A stretch of 64,000 nt of DNA from Burkholderiaceae bacterium (GCA_030158305.1 JAOATE010000050.1:62001-126000); one strand, 5' to 3'. Positions 25,018 through 36,425 are shown, counted from the first letter of the stretch. Notes: generated from the sequence alone by a model not told the origin. Numbers and translations are program-made.

Positions 25018-26087
25018 ACACTATTTTTTTGCAGCTTGCCAATCGTTTGGTTGTAGTCAGCTACGCACGCTTCAGTGCATCTCTCAGCCCATTTTGTCAA
25101 AACCTTTTGGGTCGAGATGCGTTTGACTAACGCTAAATCAGCTTGCGTTGGCTGTACAAGTGTCATTTGCCCTCTGGGAACAGATAAGCATTCTTTGCTA
25201 CCCGTATTGCACTCAATGCCGCGTTGAGTCAGTTTGTCGGAAAAGATCCATAAACTGTTGATAAGCTCTTTGAGATTGTGCTCAACAAAAACTTGTATGG
25301 CTTCGGGAAGTTTTTCCCACGCTTTGAGGTTGACAGCGTGAACCTCTTGATTCCATCCAACTGGCAAGGCATATAAATGGGTCGAGACCACATACCATTT
25401 GGCATTGAAGCCAGTGAGCGCTCCTGCAATCGCACAATGGATGGACTTCTTTTCAAGCGCTTGAAAAACTTCGCTAAAAGGAAGACTGACGCTTTTTGCA
25501 CCGAGCGCCTCAACTAATTCGCCTTGCGTACGCGTGATGGTTCGAATGGTTAAACCTTTGAAGTCAGCTACGCTACGCACCTCTGTGCGACAGAAAAATA
25601 TCTGGGCGCCATAGGGTGCAGTGCCTAGCAGCTTTACTTGGTTGGCAGAAGCAAAGTGATGGCTTAACACTGGGGTAAAGGCAGTGACCGACTCTCGCGC
25701 AGTCTTTGAGTCTGTGGCAAGCCCTGCAATATCGACTGCCTCAAGAACAGGTGTCGTGGGTGCGTAATAAGATAACGGGAGCACACCAAACTCGATCACA
25801 CCTTGGCTCATCAAAGGAAGCAGTTCTTGCCCTTTGAGGCCCATTTCATCAAAACCCTTGATTTGTGCAGTCACAGACGCTTGCGAGCGTTCCGACAAGG
25901 TTTGAGACCAGAAAGGCCGTTCCACATCAATATAAGTGAGTCGGCTGCTGAGACCACCCACGACATTGAGTTCTTTGGTCGGAAGAGGCTGTGCAGAAAC
26001 CTGAGCGGCGACACCCAGAAACAGTCCGAAAACTGTGGAGACAATGAATACGCGACAAGTTGTCAAAAAATAAAGAGAGATCATCAT
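25008..26087 (-). CDS. TRAP transporter DctP-family substrate-binding protein (orphan)
   Basis: 359-residue exported receptor. A hydrophobic N-terminal segment (FIVSTVFGLFLGVAAQVSAQPLP) is a signal peptide ending near AQA. The core shows QLLPLMSQGVIEFGVLPLSYYAP and the DctP signature region DFKGLTIRTITRTQGELVEALGAKSVSLPFSEVFQALEKKSIHCAI. These proteins bind carboxylates in the periplasm for a DctQM permease, yet no dctQ or dctM gene is next to it. The ligand is unknown. It is convergent with the spoT operon and divergent from the DMT transporter. Confidence 0.88.
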   Translation of the reverse strand: MMISLYFLTTCRVFIVSTVFGLFLGVAAQVSAQPLPTKELNVVGGLSSRLTYIDVERPFWSQTLSERSQASVTAQIKGFDEMGLKGQELLPLMSQGVIEFGVLPLSYYAPTTPVLEAVDIAGLATDSKTARESVTAFTPVLSHHFASANQVKLLGTAPYGAQIFFCRTEVRSVADFKGLTIRTITRTQGELVEALGAKSVSLPFSEVFQALEKKSIHCAIAGALTGFNAKWYVVSTHLYALPVGWNQEVHAVNLKAWEKLPEAIQVFVEHNLKELINSLWIFSDKLTQRGIECNTGSKECLSVPRGQMTLVQPTQADLALVKRISTQKVLTKWAERCTEACVADYNQTIGKLQKNSVKK

Positions 26088-26201
26088 GGGGACTCATTTT
26101 AGCAAGGCTTTGATGCGACACAAGTTAAATTACAGGCGTATGATCGCAGCACTAGGCGGATGTTCGCGTTGCGTTACCCTTTATTTTCAGGAGTTTGGTC
26201 G

Positions 26202-27125
26202 ATGTCCCGGGTCTCTCACCCAAGTGCCTCAGCTGCATTTCCGGCACAGCAACCTCTTTTGGGTATTGCCTCCCTCCTTCTATCCTTGCTGCTTCTGACT
26301 CTTCTGGATGGCATGGGCAAATGGATCATGGCGGCCGGTGTTCCCCTCCTTGTTTTTTGTTGGTTCAGATACGCCATCCATTTAATTTTGTTGATGGCCA
26401 TTATTTTGCCGAGTCGGGGTTTGGGTATTTTTAAAAGTAAAAACCCAAAACTTCAATGCTTGCGGGCTGCTGCCATGCTGGGTTCGGCACTTTCCTTTTT
26501 TACATCTCTCAGTTATTTGCATCAAGCAGAGGCAACAGCACTGATTTTTATTGCCCCCCTTTTGATGTTGTCCATTGCCCCTTGGATCCTAAAAGAACCG
26601 ATTCGGAAATCTCGATGGATTGCTGCTGGAGTTGGGCTGATCGGGGTGCTGATTGTCGTGCGACCCTCGGCAGGTTTGCCCACAATGGGCGTGGTCATGG
26701 GTTTAATTACCGCATGCCTTTTTACGGCGCAGCATCTTTTATCCAGAATGCTTGCTCAAGATAGCTCCTTTACAACAGTGTTGTGGAGCGGCGCGATTGG
26801 GACCGCAACCTTAACCCTTTGTCTGCCTTTTGTATTGCCGGCGGCACTCGACACGCTCACCACCCTCAGCCCCTTAAACTGGACATTTTTATTACTCAGT
26901 GGAGTGGCGGGAGGTCTAGGTCATCTTTTGCAAATTCAATCTTATCGCTTTGCACCCGCCTCACTTCTTGCACCATTCATTTATGTACAGATTACGTTTG
27001 CTGCGACGCTAGGATGGCTGGTGTGGGCGCATTTGCCTGACTCGATTACGTGGATCGGAATCGGTATTATTTGTGCGAGCGGGATCGTCAATAGCTTGAT
27101 CGAATGGCGACGCAGTCGTGCCTAA
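26202..27125 (+). CDS. EamA/DMT family membrane transporter
   Basis: 307-residue inner-membrane protein with about ten hydrophobic segments in two EamA repeats (LLSLLLLTLLDGMGKWIMAAGVP and LSGVAGGLGHLLQIQSYRFAPASLLAPFIYVQ). Drug/metabolite superfamily members of this type usually export metabolites or amino acids; the substrate cannot be told. The start is the ATG at 26202 because AGGAG lies 8 bases upstream; the frame is open to 26160 but without a better site. Its stop is only 9 bases from the end of the convergent ybbA-like gene. Confidence 0.87.
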   Translation: MSRVSHPSASAAFPAQQPLLGIASLLLSLLLLTLLDGMGKWIMAAGVPLLVFCWFRYAIHLILLMAIILPSRGLGIFKSKNPKLQCLRAAAMLGSALSFFTSLSYLHQAEATALIFIAPLLMLSIAPWILKEPIRKSRWIAAGVGLIGVLIVVRPSAGLPTMGVVMGLITACLFTAQHLLSRMLAQDSSFTTVLWSGAIGTATLTLCLPFVLPAALDTLTTLSPLNWTFLLLSGVAGGLGHLLQIQSYRFAPASLLAPFIYVQITFAATLGWLVWAHLPDSITWIGIGIICASGIVNSLIEWRRSRA

Positions 27126-27134
27126 CACTATTCA

Positions 27135-27806
27135 CTATATGAGACGGCCGCCTTGCAAGACAATTTGTCGATCGCAACGTGCTGCGAGTGAAGTGTCGTG
27201 TGTGACAAGCACAAGGGTTGTGCCTTGTTGAGCAGCCATTTCAAACATTAAATTAATAATGGTTGAGCCTGTCGCTTCATCAAGACTGCCTGTAGGTTCA
27301 TCAGCAAAAATGAGAACCGGACGCTGAACAAAAGCACGGGCGATAGAAACACGCTGCTGCTCACCACCAGATAGCGTAGAGGGATAGTGATGTAGCCTCG
27401 CTCCTAAACCTACTCTCTCTAGCATTTTTGTTGCAGGTTCAGTAGCAGAAAGTCCGGCAAGCTCTAGCGGCAACATCACGTTTTCAAGAGCTGTTAAGTT
27501 TGGTAGCAACTGGAATGACTGAAATACAAAGCCTACGTGATGGGCTCTGAATGCTGCTCGACCGTCCTCATCCATACTGGAAAGAGACTCGCCAAGCAAT
27601 TGAACTTCTCCTGTGCTAGGCTGGTCCAAACCAGCAAGCAACCCTAGCAATGTTGATTTGCCGGACCCCGAAGCGCCTGTGATCGCAATGGATTTTCCTG
27701 CCGCAACTGAAAAACTGACGTCATCTAGAATATTCAGAATTCCCGTTGCATCAGATACCTGTTTACATAGCTTTTTGACTTCTATCGCATTGGTTACAAC
27801 ATTCAT
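27135..27806 (-). CDS. ABC transporter ATP-binding protein, YbbA/LolD type
   Basis: 223-residue ATPase with Walker A TGASGSGKST, Q-loop FVFQSFQLLPNLTALENV, signature LSGGEQQRVSIARA, Walker B LIFADEPTG and the LVLVTHD switch. This is the MacB/LolD subfamily. Its head-to-head position with tesA is that of ybbA in E. coli, where a large permease gene ybbP follows; here the next gene is an unrelated convergent DMT transporter, so the permease partner is missing locally. Its ATG shares two bases with the tesA ATG. A CGAGAG about 9 bases upstream can serve as ribosome-binding site. Confidence 0.87.
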   Translation of the reverse strand: MNVVTNAIEVKKLCKQVSDATGILNILDDVSFSVAAGKSIAITGASGSGKSTLLGLLAGLDQPSTGEVQLLGESLSSMDEDGRAAFRAHHVGFVFQSFQLLPNLTALENVMLPLELAGLSATEPATKMLERVGLGARLHHYPSTLSGGEQQRVSIARAFVQRPVLIFADEPTGSLDEATGSTIINLMFEMAAQQGTTLVLVTHDTSLAARCDRQIVLQGGRLI

Positions 27807-28464
27807 GAATTTATTCTCTCGTGATCGTCGTCGGTTCAGCCTAGGACTGTTCGGGCTTGTGCTTGGTTCAATTCATCCAATTTACACTCAAGCTCAACAA
27901 CAAGCTGGATCAACCCCACTTCGCATTCTAATTGTCGGCGATAGTCTCTCTGCAGAATACGGCTTAAAACGCGGGTCTGGTTGGGTGGATTTGTTGAAAA
28001 ACACACTGATGCCAACGCATCATGCGGTAGAAATTATTAACGCTAGCATCAGTGGAGATACGACGAGCGGTGGACTTTCGCGGATGCGTTCTTTGTTAGA
28101 GCGAACAAAACCAAATATTGTTTTAGTTGAACTTGGCGCAAATGATGCCCTGCGAGGCTTGCCTCTGAACATGACAAAAAACAATATGTTAGAAATGGTT
28201 CGCTTAATCAAGTCAGTTGGTGCGCGTCCAATTCTTGCTGGGATGCAAATCCCTCCCAACTACGGTCGAGAATACACCACAGCATTTAAGGAAATTTTCG
28301 AAAAAGTCGCGCAAGATGAGCAAGTATCACTCATTCCGTTTTTTTTAGAAGGCATTGCAGATAATGCGGCCATGTTTCAGGCCGACACCATTCATCCTAA
28401 CGAACAAGCACAGCCAATTTTGATGGAAAATGTGCTGAAGGTACTCGCTCCGATGCTTCGGTAG
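27805..28464 (+). CDS. tesA: exported SGNH esterase / thioesterase I
   Basis: 219-residue multifunctional acyl-CoA thioesterase, lysophospholipase and arylesterase of the periplasm. It starts with an arginine-rich then hydrophobic signal peptide (MNLFSRDRRRFSLGLFGLVL) ending near TQAQQ. The SGNH blocks are visible: GDSLSAEYGL (Ser), ISGDTTSGG (Gly), ELGANDALRG (Asn) and DTIHPNEQAQ (Asp/His). The chosen ATG at 27805 gives a complete signal peptide, though no good ribosome-binding site is visible. It is divergent from the ybbA-like gene with overlapping start codons and ends 3 bases from convergent ppiD. Confidence 0.93.
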   Translation: MNLFSRDRRRFSLGLFGLVLGSIHPIYTQAQQQAGSTPLRILIVGDSLSAEYGLKRGSGWVDLLKNTLMPTHHAVEIINASISGDTTSGGLSRMRSLLERTKPNIVLVELGANDALRGLPLNMTKNNMLEMVRLIKSVGARPILAGMQIPPNYGREYTTAFKEIFEKVAQDEQVSLIPFFLEGIADNAAMFQADTIHPNEQAQPILMENVLKVLAPMLR

Positions 28465-28467
28465 TCT

Positions 28468-30432
28468 TTAAAGTTTTGCAGCGTCCAGTTCACCACTAAT
28501 CAGCTTACTGGCATCAGGCAACATTTTGACTTTAAAGTCTTGGCGCAAAACCTTCAAGGCGGCCTGCTCTTCAGCGGCGCCCCAAGCTTGAGAAAGCTGG
28601 GATTGCAACTGAGTCACCTGAGCGGCTTCCGGTGTTGGACCCGCTTCCACCTTTGAAAGTTTGATGATTGTGTACTGATCAGAACCTGCCACACCGATAT
28701 AACTAGGCAAAGGCTTAGTCGCGGCGGACATCACGGCCTCGAGCTGCTCGCGTGTCAGCGATGACGGCTGTTGGCGTGTCACTTCAGTTGCAGCTTCAAA
28801 GTCTTTTGTTTCGCTATTCGGAGCAGCTTTTAAGGCCTCAAGTGCTTGAACTCCAGCGGCCTTTGCAGCAGCAAAAGAAAGCTCATCTATTAATCGTTGC
28901 TTGATTTGATCCGAGACTGCGCTCAAAGCAGGTACATGAGCAGGGTGAACGGCTCCCACACGAACCGCTACGATCACATCGGGCGAGACCTCAATCACAC
29001 CAGAATTAAGTTTTTCTTTGAAAACATCGGAGGAGAAAACAGCCTGACGAACTTTGAGATTGCCTAATATGCCTTGGTCCTCTTCGGAAATCTCAGCCGA
29101 ACCGCGTTGATTGGCAGGTAATAGACCCTCTTTTGTGAGGCCTGTCGCAGTTTTGATGGGGAGATTGAGAGCGGTGGCAATTGGAGCGAGACTATCTCGC
29201 TGATCGTACACAAGACTTGTTAACTTGCTTCCAAGCTGGGCAAACTGTTCAGCCGCCAATTGTTTGCGGATCTCGTTAGTAATGTCGTCTTTGACTTCAG
29301 CAAGCGCTTTGACGGAAGCCGGCTGCACGTCCACAACATTAATCACGTGAAAGCCAAAAGGACTTTCAACAACACCTGAGATTTTTCCGCGCTCAAGGTC
29401 AAAAACAGCGGTTTCCACTTGGGGGACAAGCATGTTTTTGCTGATCCATCCAAGATCGCCACCCTGATTGGCAGAGCCTGTGTCTTGAGAAAACTCTTTT
29501 GCAAGTGCAGCAAAGGACTCAGGTGCGGCAGATGCGCGCTTTGCAATATCTTCGGCTTTTGCACGAGCCTGAGCTTTGACAGCATCGTTCGCTGAAGCCG
29601 GCAATTCAATCAAAATATGGCTCACGCGCCGGCGCTCTGGTTGACCGTAGCGTGTTTGATTCTGTTTGTAAAAGCTTTGGATATTGTCGTCAGTGACCTT
29701 GATGTCTTTGGAAGCAGCTTGCTCGTTTAACACCACGTATTGCACTTCAACATTTTCTGGAATCAGAAGTTTGGCTTGATTGTTTTCGTACCACTTTTTG
29801 ATGTCATCATCAGAGACTTTGACAGACTGATTAAAGTCGGAAGCGGCAAAAACGCGACGCTCAATCGTGCGTTTTTCGGTCAGCAAAGCAAGAATTTTTT
29901 CAGCCACCTCTCCAGGCACACGCGCAGTCAGTCCAATGGGCTGAAGCACTTGCGCAATCGCCAGGTCACGTCTCAGACCTAACTCGAAGGTCGTTGGGTT
30001 CATGCCCTGAGCCGCTAATACGTCACGATATCGCTGAGAGGAGAATTGACCATTTTCCTGAACAGCTGGAATCGCTGCGATCGTACGACGTAGGGTTTCA
30101 TCAGACACCGAATAACGCCCCTTCGCTGCAGCGAGTGCAACCGTGCGTTCGTCAATCATACGATTTAAGAGTTGTTCACGAAACTCAGGTGTGTCAAAAG
30201 CCGCGGGATCAAACTGACTTCCGAGCGCATTACGATATTGTTCAAGCTGAGCGGTTCTGGCTTGATTGAACTGCCCTAACGTGATGGGTTGATCCCCAAC
30301 AGAAACCAGCTCAGGCTCACTTGCCATAAAGCTGGAGTAGCCTTGAACGCCAAAGAAGACGAAGGAAGGAACAATAAGGAGCAACAAAATTAGTTGCATC
30401 CAACGCTGATGACTACGAATGAAATCAAACAT
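28468..30432 (-). CDS. ppiD: SurA/PpiD-type peptidyl-prolyl isomerase, membrane-anchored
   Basis: 654-residue periplasmic folding factor anchored by one N-terminal helix (MQLILLLLIVPSFVFFGVQGY). SurA_N-like chaperone segments flank a parvulin domain (RRVSHILIELPASANDAVKAQA to GDLGWISKNMLVPQVETAVFDLERGKISGVVESPFGFHVINVV). It assists outer-membrane and exported proteins leaving the Sec channel. The start is the ATG at 30432, giving MFDFIRSHQRWMQ, the usual N-terminus in Burkholderiales; an in-frame GTG at 30447 would add five residues. It is convergent with tesA. Confidence 0.92.
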   Translation of the reverse strand: MFDFIRSHQRWMQLILLLLIVPSFVFFGVQGYSSFMASEPELVSVGDQPITLGQFNQARTAQLEQYRNALGSQFDPAAFDTPEFREQLLNRMIDERTVALAAAKGRYSVSDETLRRTIAAIPAVQENGQFSSQRYRDVLAAQGMNPTTFELGLRRDLAIAQVLQPIGLTARVPGEVAEKILALLTEKRTIERRVFAASDFNQSVKVSDDDIKKWYENNQAKLLIPENVEVQYVVLNEQAASKDIKVTDDNIQSFYKQNQTRYGQPERRRVSHILIELPASANDAVKAQARAKAEDIAKRASAAPESFAALAKEFSQDTGSANQGGDLGWISKNMLVPQVETAVFDLERGKISGVVESPFGFHVINVVDVQPASVKALAEVKDDITNEIRKQLAAEQFAQLGSKLTSLVYDQRDSLAPIATALNLPIKTATGLTKEGLLPANQRGSAEISEEDQGILGNLKVRQAVFSSDVFKEKLNSGVIEVSPDVIVAVRVGAVHPAHVPALSAVSDQIKQRLIDELSFAAAKAAGVQALEALKAAPNSETKDFEAATEVTRQQPSSLTREQLEAVMSAATKPLPSYIGVAGSDQYTIIKLSKVEAGPTPEAAQVTQLQSQLSQAWGAAEEQAALKVLRQDFKVKMLPDASKLISGELDAAKL

Positions 30433-30595
30433 ATATGAGCCGCACACCTATAGAGTAAGCCGCGAAAGTTTACCACTCGCTTGAGTGTTGCTTAAAACCA
30501 ATTGATTGAGGTGCGCGCAACAAGGGTTAGACTATGAAAACTTTGCTTGCAGTACAGTTCTTTTTCTAAGTTAAGCTTTACCCACGGAGAGTCTT

Positions 30596-31453
30596 TTGTT
30601 CAGTTACCGCCACGGTTTTCACGCAGGAAATCATGCCGATGTCCTTAAACACATCGTGCTGACGCACATTCTCCAATACTTCAATCAAAAGGATGCACCC
30701 TACTACTTCGTTGACTTGCATGCTGGTGCAGGTTTGTATGATCTAGAAGGTCAATGGGCTCAGAAAATTGGTGAATACATTGACGGGATCGCTCGGGTTT
30801 GGGAAGCCAAATCCCCTCCTCCAGCCGTGATGCAATATTTAGATTTAATCCGTGAGCTCAACCCTGACGGCCTTTTGCGCATCTACCCCGGCTCGCCTTG
30901 GCTCGCGCTTGAGGCATGCCGCTCTCAGGACAAGTTGCGTTTATTTGAAATGCATCCAAATGAAGCTGACATTTTGCGTCAAAATCTTGACCAACGCGCT
31001 CATCGCGTTCCTAGACAAACAGCCGTTTTTGGCGATGATGGTTTCGCAGGTCTCAAAGGACATATTCCTCCACCGACCCGGCGTGCCATTGTTTTGATTG
31101 ACCCTTCGTACGAAGACAAAAATGATTACCGAAGAGTTGTTGAGACCATGAAAGATGCGATGGTGAGATTTCCAACTGGCTGTTACGCCATTTGGTATCC
31201 TCAAATTCAGCGTCGAGAGGCTCAAGAGCTTCCACGTCAGCTCGAAAAGCTCGCCGGTCAGAACTGGATTCATGCGAGCCTGACTGTCCACAAACCCGGT
31301 TCAGACGGACTCGGACTGCATGGCAGCGGTATTTTTGTCATCAACCCGCCTTGGACACTCACGGCAGCGATGAAGGAAACGCTTCCCTGGTTAGTGCGAA
31401 CACTTGGCACAGATGAGCGCGCGAGCTACAAACTTGATTTCATGTCGGTTTAA
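30596..31453 (+). CDS. rlmJ: 23S rRNA (adenine-2030-N6)-methyltransferase
   Basis: 285-residue SAM-dependent methyltransferase acting on naked 23S rRNA. The N-terminus [18 protein letters not shown] matches RlmJ. SAM-binding [12 protein letters not shown] and the catalytic DPSYE motif ([14 protein letters not shown]) are intact, as is [12 protein letters not shown]. The start is a TTG at 30596: the conserved residues begin immediately after it and GGAG lies about 7 bases upstream, with no usable ATG. The 163-base gap before it, after the divergent ppiD start, holds only promoter-like AT-rich sequence. Confidence 0.93.
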   Translation: MFSYRHGFHAGNHADVLKHIVLTHILQYFNQKDAPYYFVDLHAGAGLYDLEGQWAQKIGEYIDGIARVWEAKSPPPAVMQYLDLIRELNPDGLLRIYPGSPWLALEACRSQDKLRLFEMHPNEADILRQNLDQRAHRVPRQTAVFGDDGFAGLKGHIPPPTRRAIVLIDPSYEDKNDYRRVVETMKDAMVRFPTGCYAIWYPQIQRREAQELPRQLEKLAGQNWIHASLTVHKPGSDGLGLHGSGIFVINPPWTLTAAMKETLPWLVRTLGTDERASYKLDFMSV

Positions 31454-32178
31454 AACCGCTCATTGCTACCAAGGTATCGCCACTGGCCAACTGGAAGATC
31501 TGAAAGCTTAACGCCTCCGATTCGGACTCGTTTGAGTCCGAGCACTTTGAGGCCAACCAGTTCACACATTCGGCGAATTTGGCGTTTTTTGCCTTCCTTG
31601 AGCACAAATTGCAACTGATCCTCATTTTGCCACCGGACCTGAGCGCGTTTTAAACGTTTCCCGTCCAGCATCAGCCCTTCATTGAGCAATTCAAGCCCGC
31701 CAGGGGCCAGACGTCCCTGAACGCGAACAAGGTACTCTTTTTCAATGTCGGAATCCTCGCCTATGAGTTGTCGGGCGATACGACCGTCTTGTGTCAACAC
31801 CAACAAGCCAGTGGAGTCAATATCCAGCCTTCCAGCTACTGCTAAGCCACGCAATTGTGCTCGATCAAATTTGAGTGGGCTGCGATCAGTTTTAGAGCGG
31901 CTTGTCGCGTTGATCAAGGCCACTGCAGGGGTGTACCCATCCTCAGCTTGTCCTGAGACGTAGGCCATCGGTTTGTGGATCAAAATAGTCACACGTGAGA
32001 CCTGTTGGGCAGCAACATTCCGGTCAAGTGTGATCGTTTGCGTGGGCAAGGCACGTTCGCCCAGCGTGGCAACCACTCCGTCGACTTTGACCCAACCCCG
32101 CTCAATATAGCTATCGGCTTCCCGACGCGAACACAATCCGCGATCGGCCATTAATTTTGATATGCGCAACTTTTCCAT
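31450..32178 (-). CDS. RsuA-family pseudouridine synthase
   Basis: 242-residue stand-alone pseudouridine synthase. It has an N-terminal S4 RNA-binding domain ([31 protein letters not shown]) and the catalytic [17 protein letters not shown], whose Asp is the nucleophile, followed by KEYLVRVQG. The S4 plus RsuA-type core suggests RluF-, RluB- or RluE-like modification of 23S rRNA or tRNA; the exact target is uncertain. The ATG at 32178 is chosen because the S4 domain begins right there; the frame is open to 32298. It overlaps the end of rlmJ by 4 bases (convergent) and diverges from ubiC with a 20-base gap. Confidence 0.86.
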   Translation of the reverse strand: MEKLRISKLMADRGLCSRREADSYIERGWVKVDGVVATLGERALPTQTITLDRNVAAQQVSRVTILIHKPMAYVSGQAEDGYTPAVALINATSRSKTDRSPLKFDRAQLRGLAVAGRLDIDSTGLLVLTQDGRIARQLIGEDSDIEKEYLVRVQGRLAPGGLELLNEGLMLDGKRLKRAQVRWQNEDQLQFVLKEGKKRQIRRMCELVGLKVLGLKRVRIGGVKLSDLPVGQWRYLGSNERF

Positions 32179-32198
32179 AAGTTGGATAATACACACCC

Positions 32199-32759
32199 AT
32201 GCAGAAATTTGAATCCATTCAACCGTGGTTGTCCACGCCAAAACCCTCCTTTTCATCCATCCAAAAGCGATGGCTGATGAGGCAAGGTCCACTGACACAA
32301 GCGCTGCGTGAGCTTGGTACGCTAAAACTGCGCGTCATAGCTGAATATGCGGCAGGTGTCGGTCGCGATGAAGCCCATTGTTTGAAAACGGTTGCGCCGA
32401 GCCCTATTTGGGTCAGAGAAGTCGTGATGAGTATCGACGGAATCCAGGTCGTTGCTGCCAGAAGCGTGACGCCCTTAAGGGCCTCACATGGGGTCTGGCA
32501 AGGCATGCGGCGACTCCGAAGTCGACCTCTCGCGGATATTTTGTACGACGATGCTGCCATCACTCGGTCGAATTTTGAAGTGGCGCGTCTCAATAAACAA
32601 ACTGCCCTTTTTCGCACGGTTCAGTCAGTTCAAACTAACGCCTCCCTAGGCAAACATCAACACATAGCTTTGTTAGCCAGGCGGTCAGTGTTTTGGCGAC
32701 AAGATACTCCGCTCTTAGTGGCGGAGTGTTTTTTGCCAGCCTTTTGGTCTCTTTGTTAG
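32199..32759 (+). CDS. ubiC: chorismate--pyruvate lyase
   Basis: First committed step of ubiquinone synthesis, converting chorismate to 4-hydroxybenzoate and pyruvate. It has 186 residues with the family core [55 protein letters not shown] and the C-terminal [23 protein letters not shown]. Substrate-binding Arg and C-terminal Glu are present. An intrinsic terminator lies inside its last codons (separate entry). The stop overlaps that of the convergent second Ggt gene. Its product feeds UbiA, encoded at 793-1647. Confidence 0.92.
   Translation: MQKFESIQPWLSTPKPSFSSIQKRWLMRQGPLTQALRELGTLKLRVIAEYAAGVGRDEAHCLKTVAPSPIWVREVVMSIDGIQVVAARSVTPLRASHGVWQGMRRLRSRPLADILYDDAAITRSNFEVARLNKQTALFRTVQSVQTNASLGKHQHIALLARRSVFWRQDTPLLVAECFLPAFWSLC
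32706..32734 (+). terminator. intrinsic terminator inside the 3' end of ubiC
   Basis: ACTCCGC (32706-32712), an 8-base loop and GCGGAGT (32721-32727) form a perfect GC-rich stem followed by G and six Ts (32729-32734). The ubiC stop codon is at 32757-32759, about 23 bases downstream, so termination here would remove the last codons and the stop from the message unless trailing ribosomes melt the hairpin. The reverse strand has no T-tract. Confidence 0.7.
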
Positions 32760-34381
32760 AAGCCTACTGCTTGACCATCACGCCTGCTGTCACTTGCCAC
32801 CACATAACCATCGGTCAAGTCCTTGGACAAACGCCAAATAAACTGACCTGAACCAAAATCCATGTAGGGGTCATCAATGGCCTTGAGCGAATGACCTAGT
32901 TTTTGTAAACCCTCGATCGTCGACGCACGCATCGTTGATTCAACATCAAGCGTAAAGTCACGATTAACTTTCCAGCGTGGTGCATCACAGGCTGCTTGCG
33001 GTTGCTGGTGATAATCCACCATACGAATCACGGTCTGAATGTGACCTTGAGGCTGAATATCGCCTCCCATGACACCAAAGCTCATCACTGGCTCGCCGTC
33101 GCGCGTCAAGAAACCAGGAATAATCGTATGGAAAGGACGCTTGTGGCCTTGGACCACATTTCCGGACTTGGGATCCATTGAAAAGCCCACGCCGCGATTT
33201 TGGAAACTGACGCCTGTGCCGGGAACCACGACACCTGAACCAAAGCCCATGTAGTTTGATTGAATAAAAGAAACCATCATGCCATTTTCATCGGCCGCAG
33301 TCAGATAAATCGTACCGCCAGAAGGTGGAATACCAGGAGCAAAATGCGTGGCACGATTCAAATCGATCAACTTTGCTCGCTCAGCTAAATACGCGTCATC
33401 AAGCATTTGTGATGCAGTGACCTCCATGCTGCGGGGATCTGCAACATAGCGATACAAATCTGCCATCGCTAATTTCATGGCTTCGATCTGAACGTGCTGG
33501 GACTCAATGGAATCCACTTTCATATTGGCGATATCAAAGTGCTCCAGCATTCCGAGCGCCTGAAGAGCGGAAATACCCTGCCCGTTTGGTGGAATCTCAT
33601 GCAAGGTATAGCCACGATAGTTCTTTGAAATGGGTGTGACCCATTCGGGGCGGTACTGACGAAAATCTTCGAGCGTATGTGCACCACCATGTTCGCGAAT
33701 AAAAGACACGAGCTTTTCAGCGGTCTCGCCCTCATACATATCTCTACCGAGCGATGCACCGATGCGTTTCAATGTTTGAGCAACATCTTTGAATACAAAG
33801 CGTTCACCCACTTTGGGAGCTCTGCCTTCTGGCATAAAGGTATTGGCAAAACCGGGTTGATCTTTAAGCTCAGGAACCGCAGCAGCCCATTTCTGAGCCA
33901 CGACTGGAGGCACAGCGTAACCACGTTCTGCAATTTCAATTGCAGGCTCCATAAGCTCAGCAAATGGCAACTTGCCATATCGTTCATGCAACGCAGCCCA
34001 CCCTGCCACAACACCTGGAACGGTAATGGCGTCCACACCACGCTTAGGCGCTTTAGCAAGCCCATTGACGTCTACGCCATATTTTTTCTTGAAGTAATCA
34101 ATATCCCAAGCCTTCGGTGCATAACCTGAGGCGTTGAGTCCTTGTAGTGATTTACCATCCCACACAATTGCAAACGCATCACCACCCAAACCACAAGAGA
34201 CAGGCTCAACCAGCGTAATGGCGGCTGCGGCTGCAATGACCGCGTCGACAGCAGAACCGCCTTTTAGCAGCATACGTAAACCCGCCTGCGCAGCAAGCGG
34301 ATGTGACGTCGACACGACGTTGCGCGCGAAAACCGGAATACGGATGGTTGGATAAGGGTTCGCCCAGTCAAATTGTTTCAT
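32756..34381 (-). CDS. gamma-glutamyltransferase family protein, not exported
   Basis: 541-residue member of the Ggt Ntn-hydrolase family, of the YwrD-like branch. It opens with FARNVVSTSHPLAAQAGLRMLLKGGSAVDAV and SCGLGGDAFAIVWD, the usual large-subunit start, but has no signal peptide. The expected autoprocessing threonine is in GGTIYLTAADENG, where the usual TTH is TIY; GSGVVVPGTGVSFQNRG and GHKRPFHTIIP follow. Substrate is probably an amide or gamma-glutamyl compound in the cytoplasm; not certain. It ends against ubiC and follows the P-II gene by 26 bases on the same strand. Confidence 0.86.
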   Translation of the reverse strand: MKQFDWANPYPTIRIPVFARNVVSTSHPLAAQAGLRMLLKGGSAVDAVIAAAAAITLVEPVSCGLGGDAFAIVWDGKSLQGLNASGYAPKAWDIDYFKKKYGVDVNGLAKAPKRGVDAITVPGVVAGWAALHERYGKLPFAELMEPAIEIAERGYAVPPVVAQKWAAAVPELKDQPGFANTFMPEGRAPKVGERFVFKDVAQTLKRIGASLGRDMYEGETAEKLVSFIREHGGAHTLEDFRQYRPEWVTPISKNYRGYTLHEIPPNGQGISALQALGMLEHFDIANMKVDSIESQHVQIEAMKLAMADLYRYVADPRSMEVTASQMLDDAYLAERAKLIDLNRATHFAPGIPPSGGTIYLTAADENGMMVSFIQSNYMGFGSGVVVPGTGVSFQNRGVGFSMDPKSGNVVQGHKRPFHTIIPGFLTRDGEPVMSFGVMGGDIQPQGHIQTVIRMVDYHQQPQAACDAPRWKVNRDFTLDVESTMRASTIEGLQKLGHSLKAIDDPYMDFGSGQFIWRLSKDLTDGYVVASDSRRDGQAVGF

Positions 34382-34407
34382 TAGGTGTGACTCAAAAAGT
34401 AAGAGAA

Positions 34408-36425
<2,018 letters not shown>

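Noticed and set aside
30433-30595. Possible tRNA or leader between ppiD and rlmJ
   Set aside because: No cloverleaf or T-loop GTTCRANNC sequence; the region is AT-rich with only a ribosome-binding site for the TTG start.
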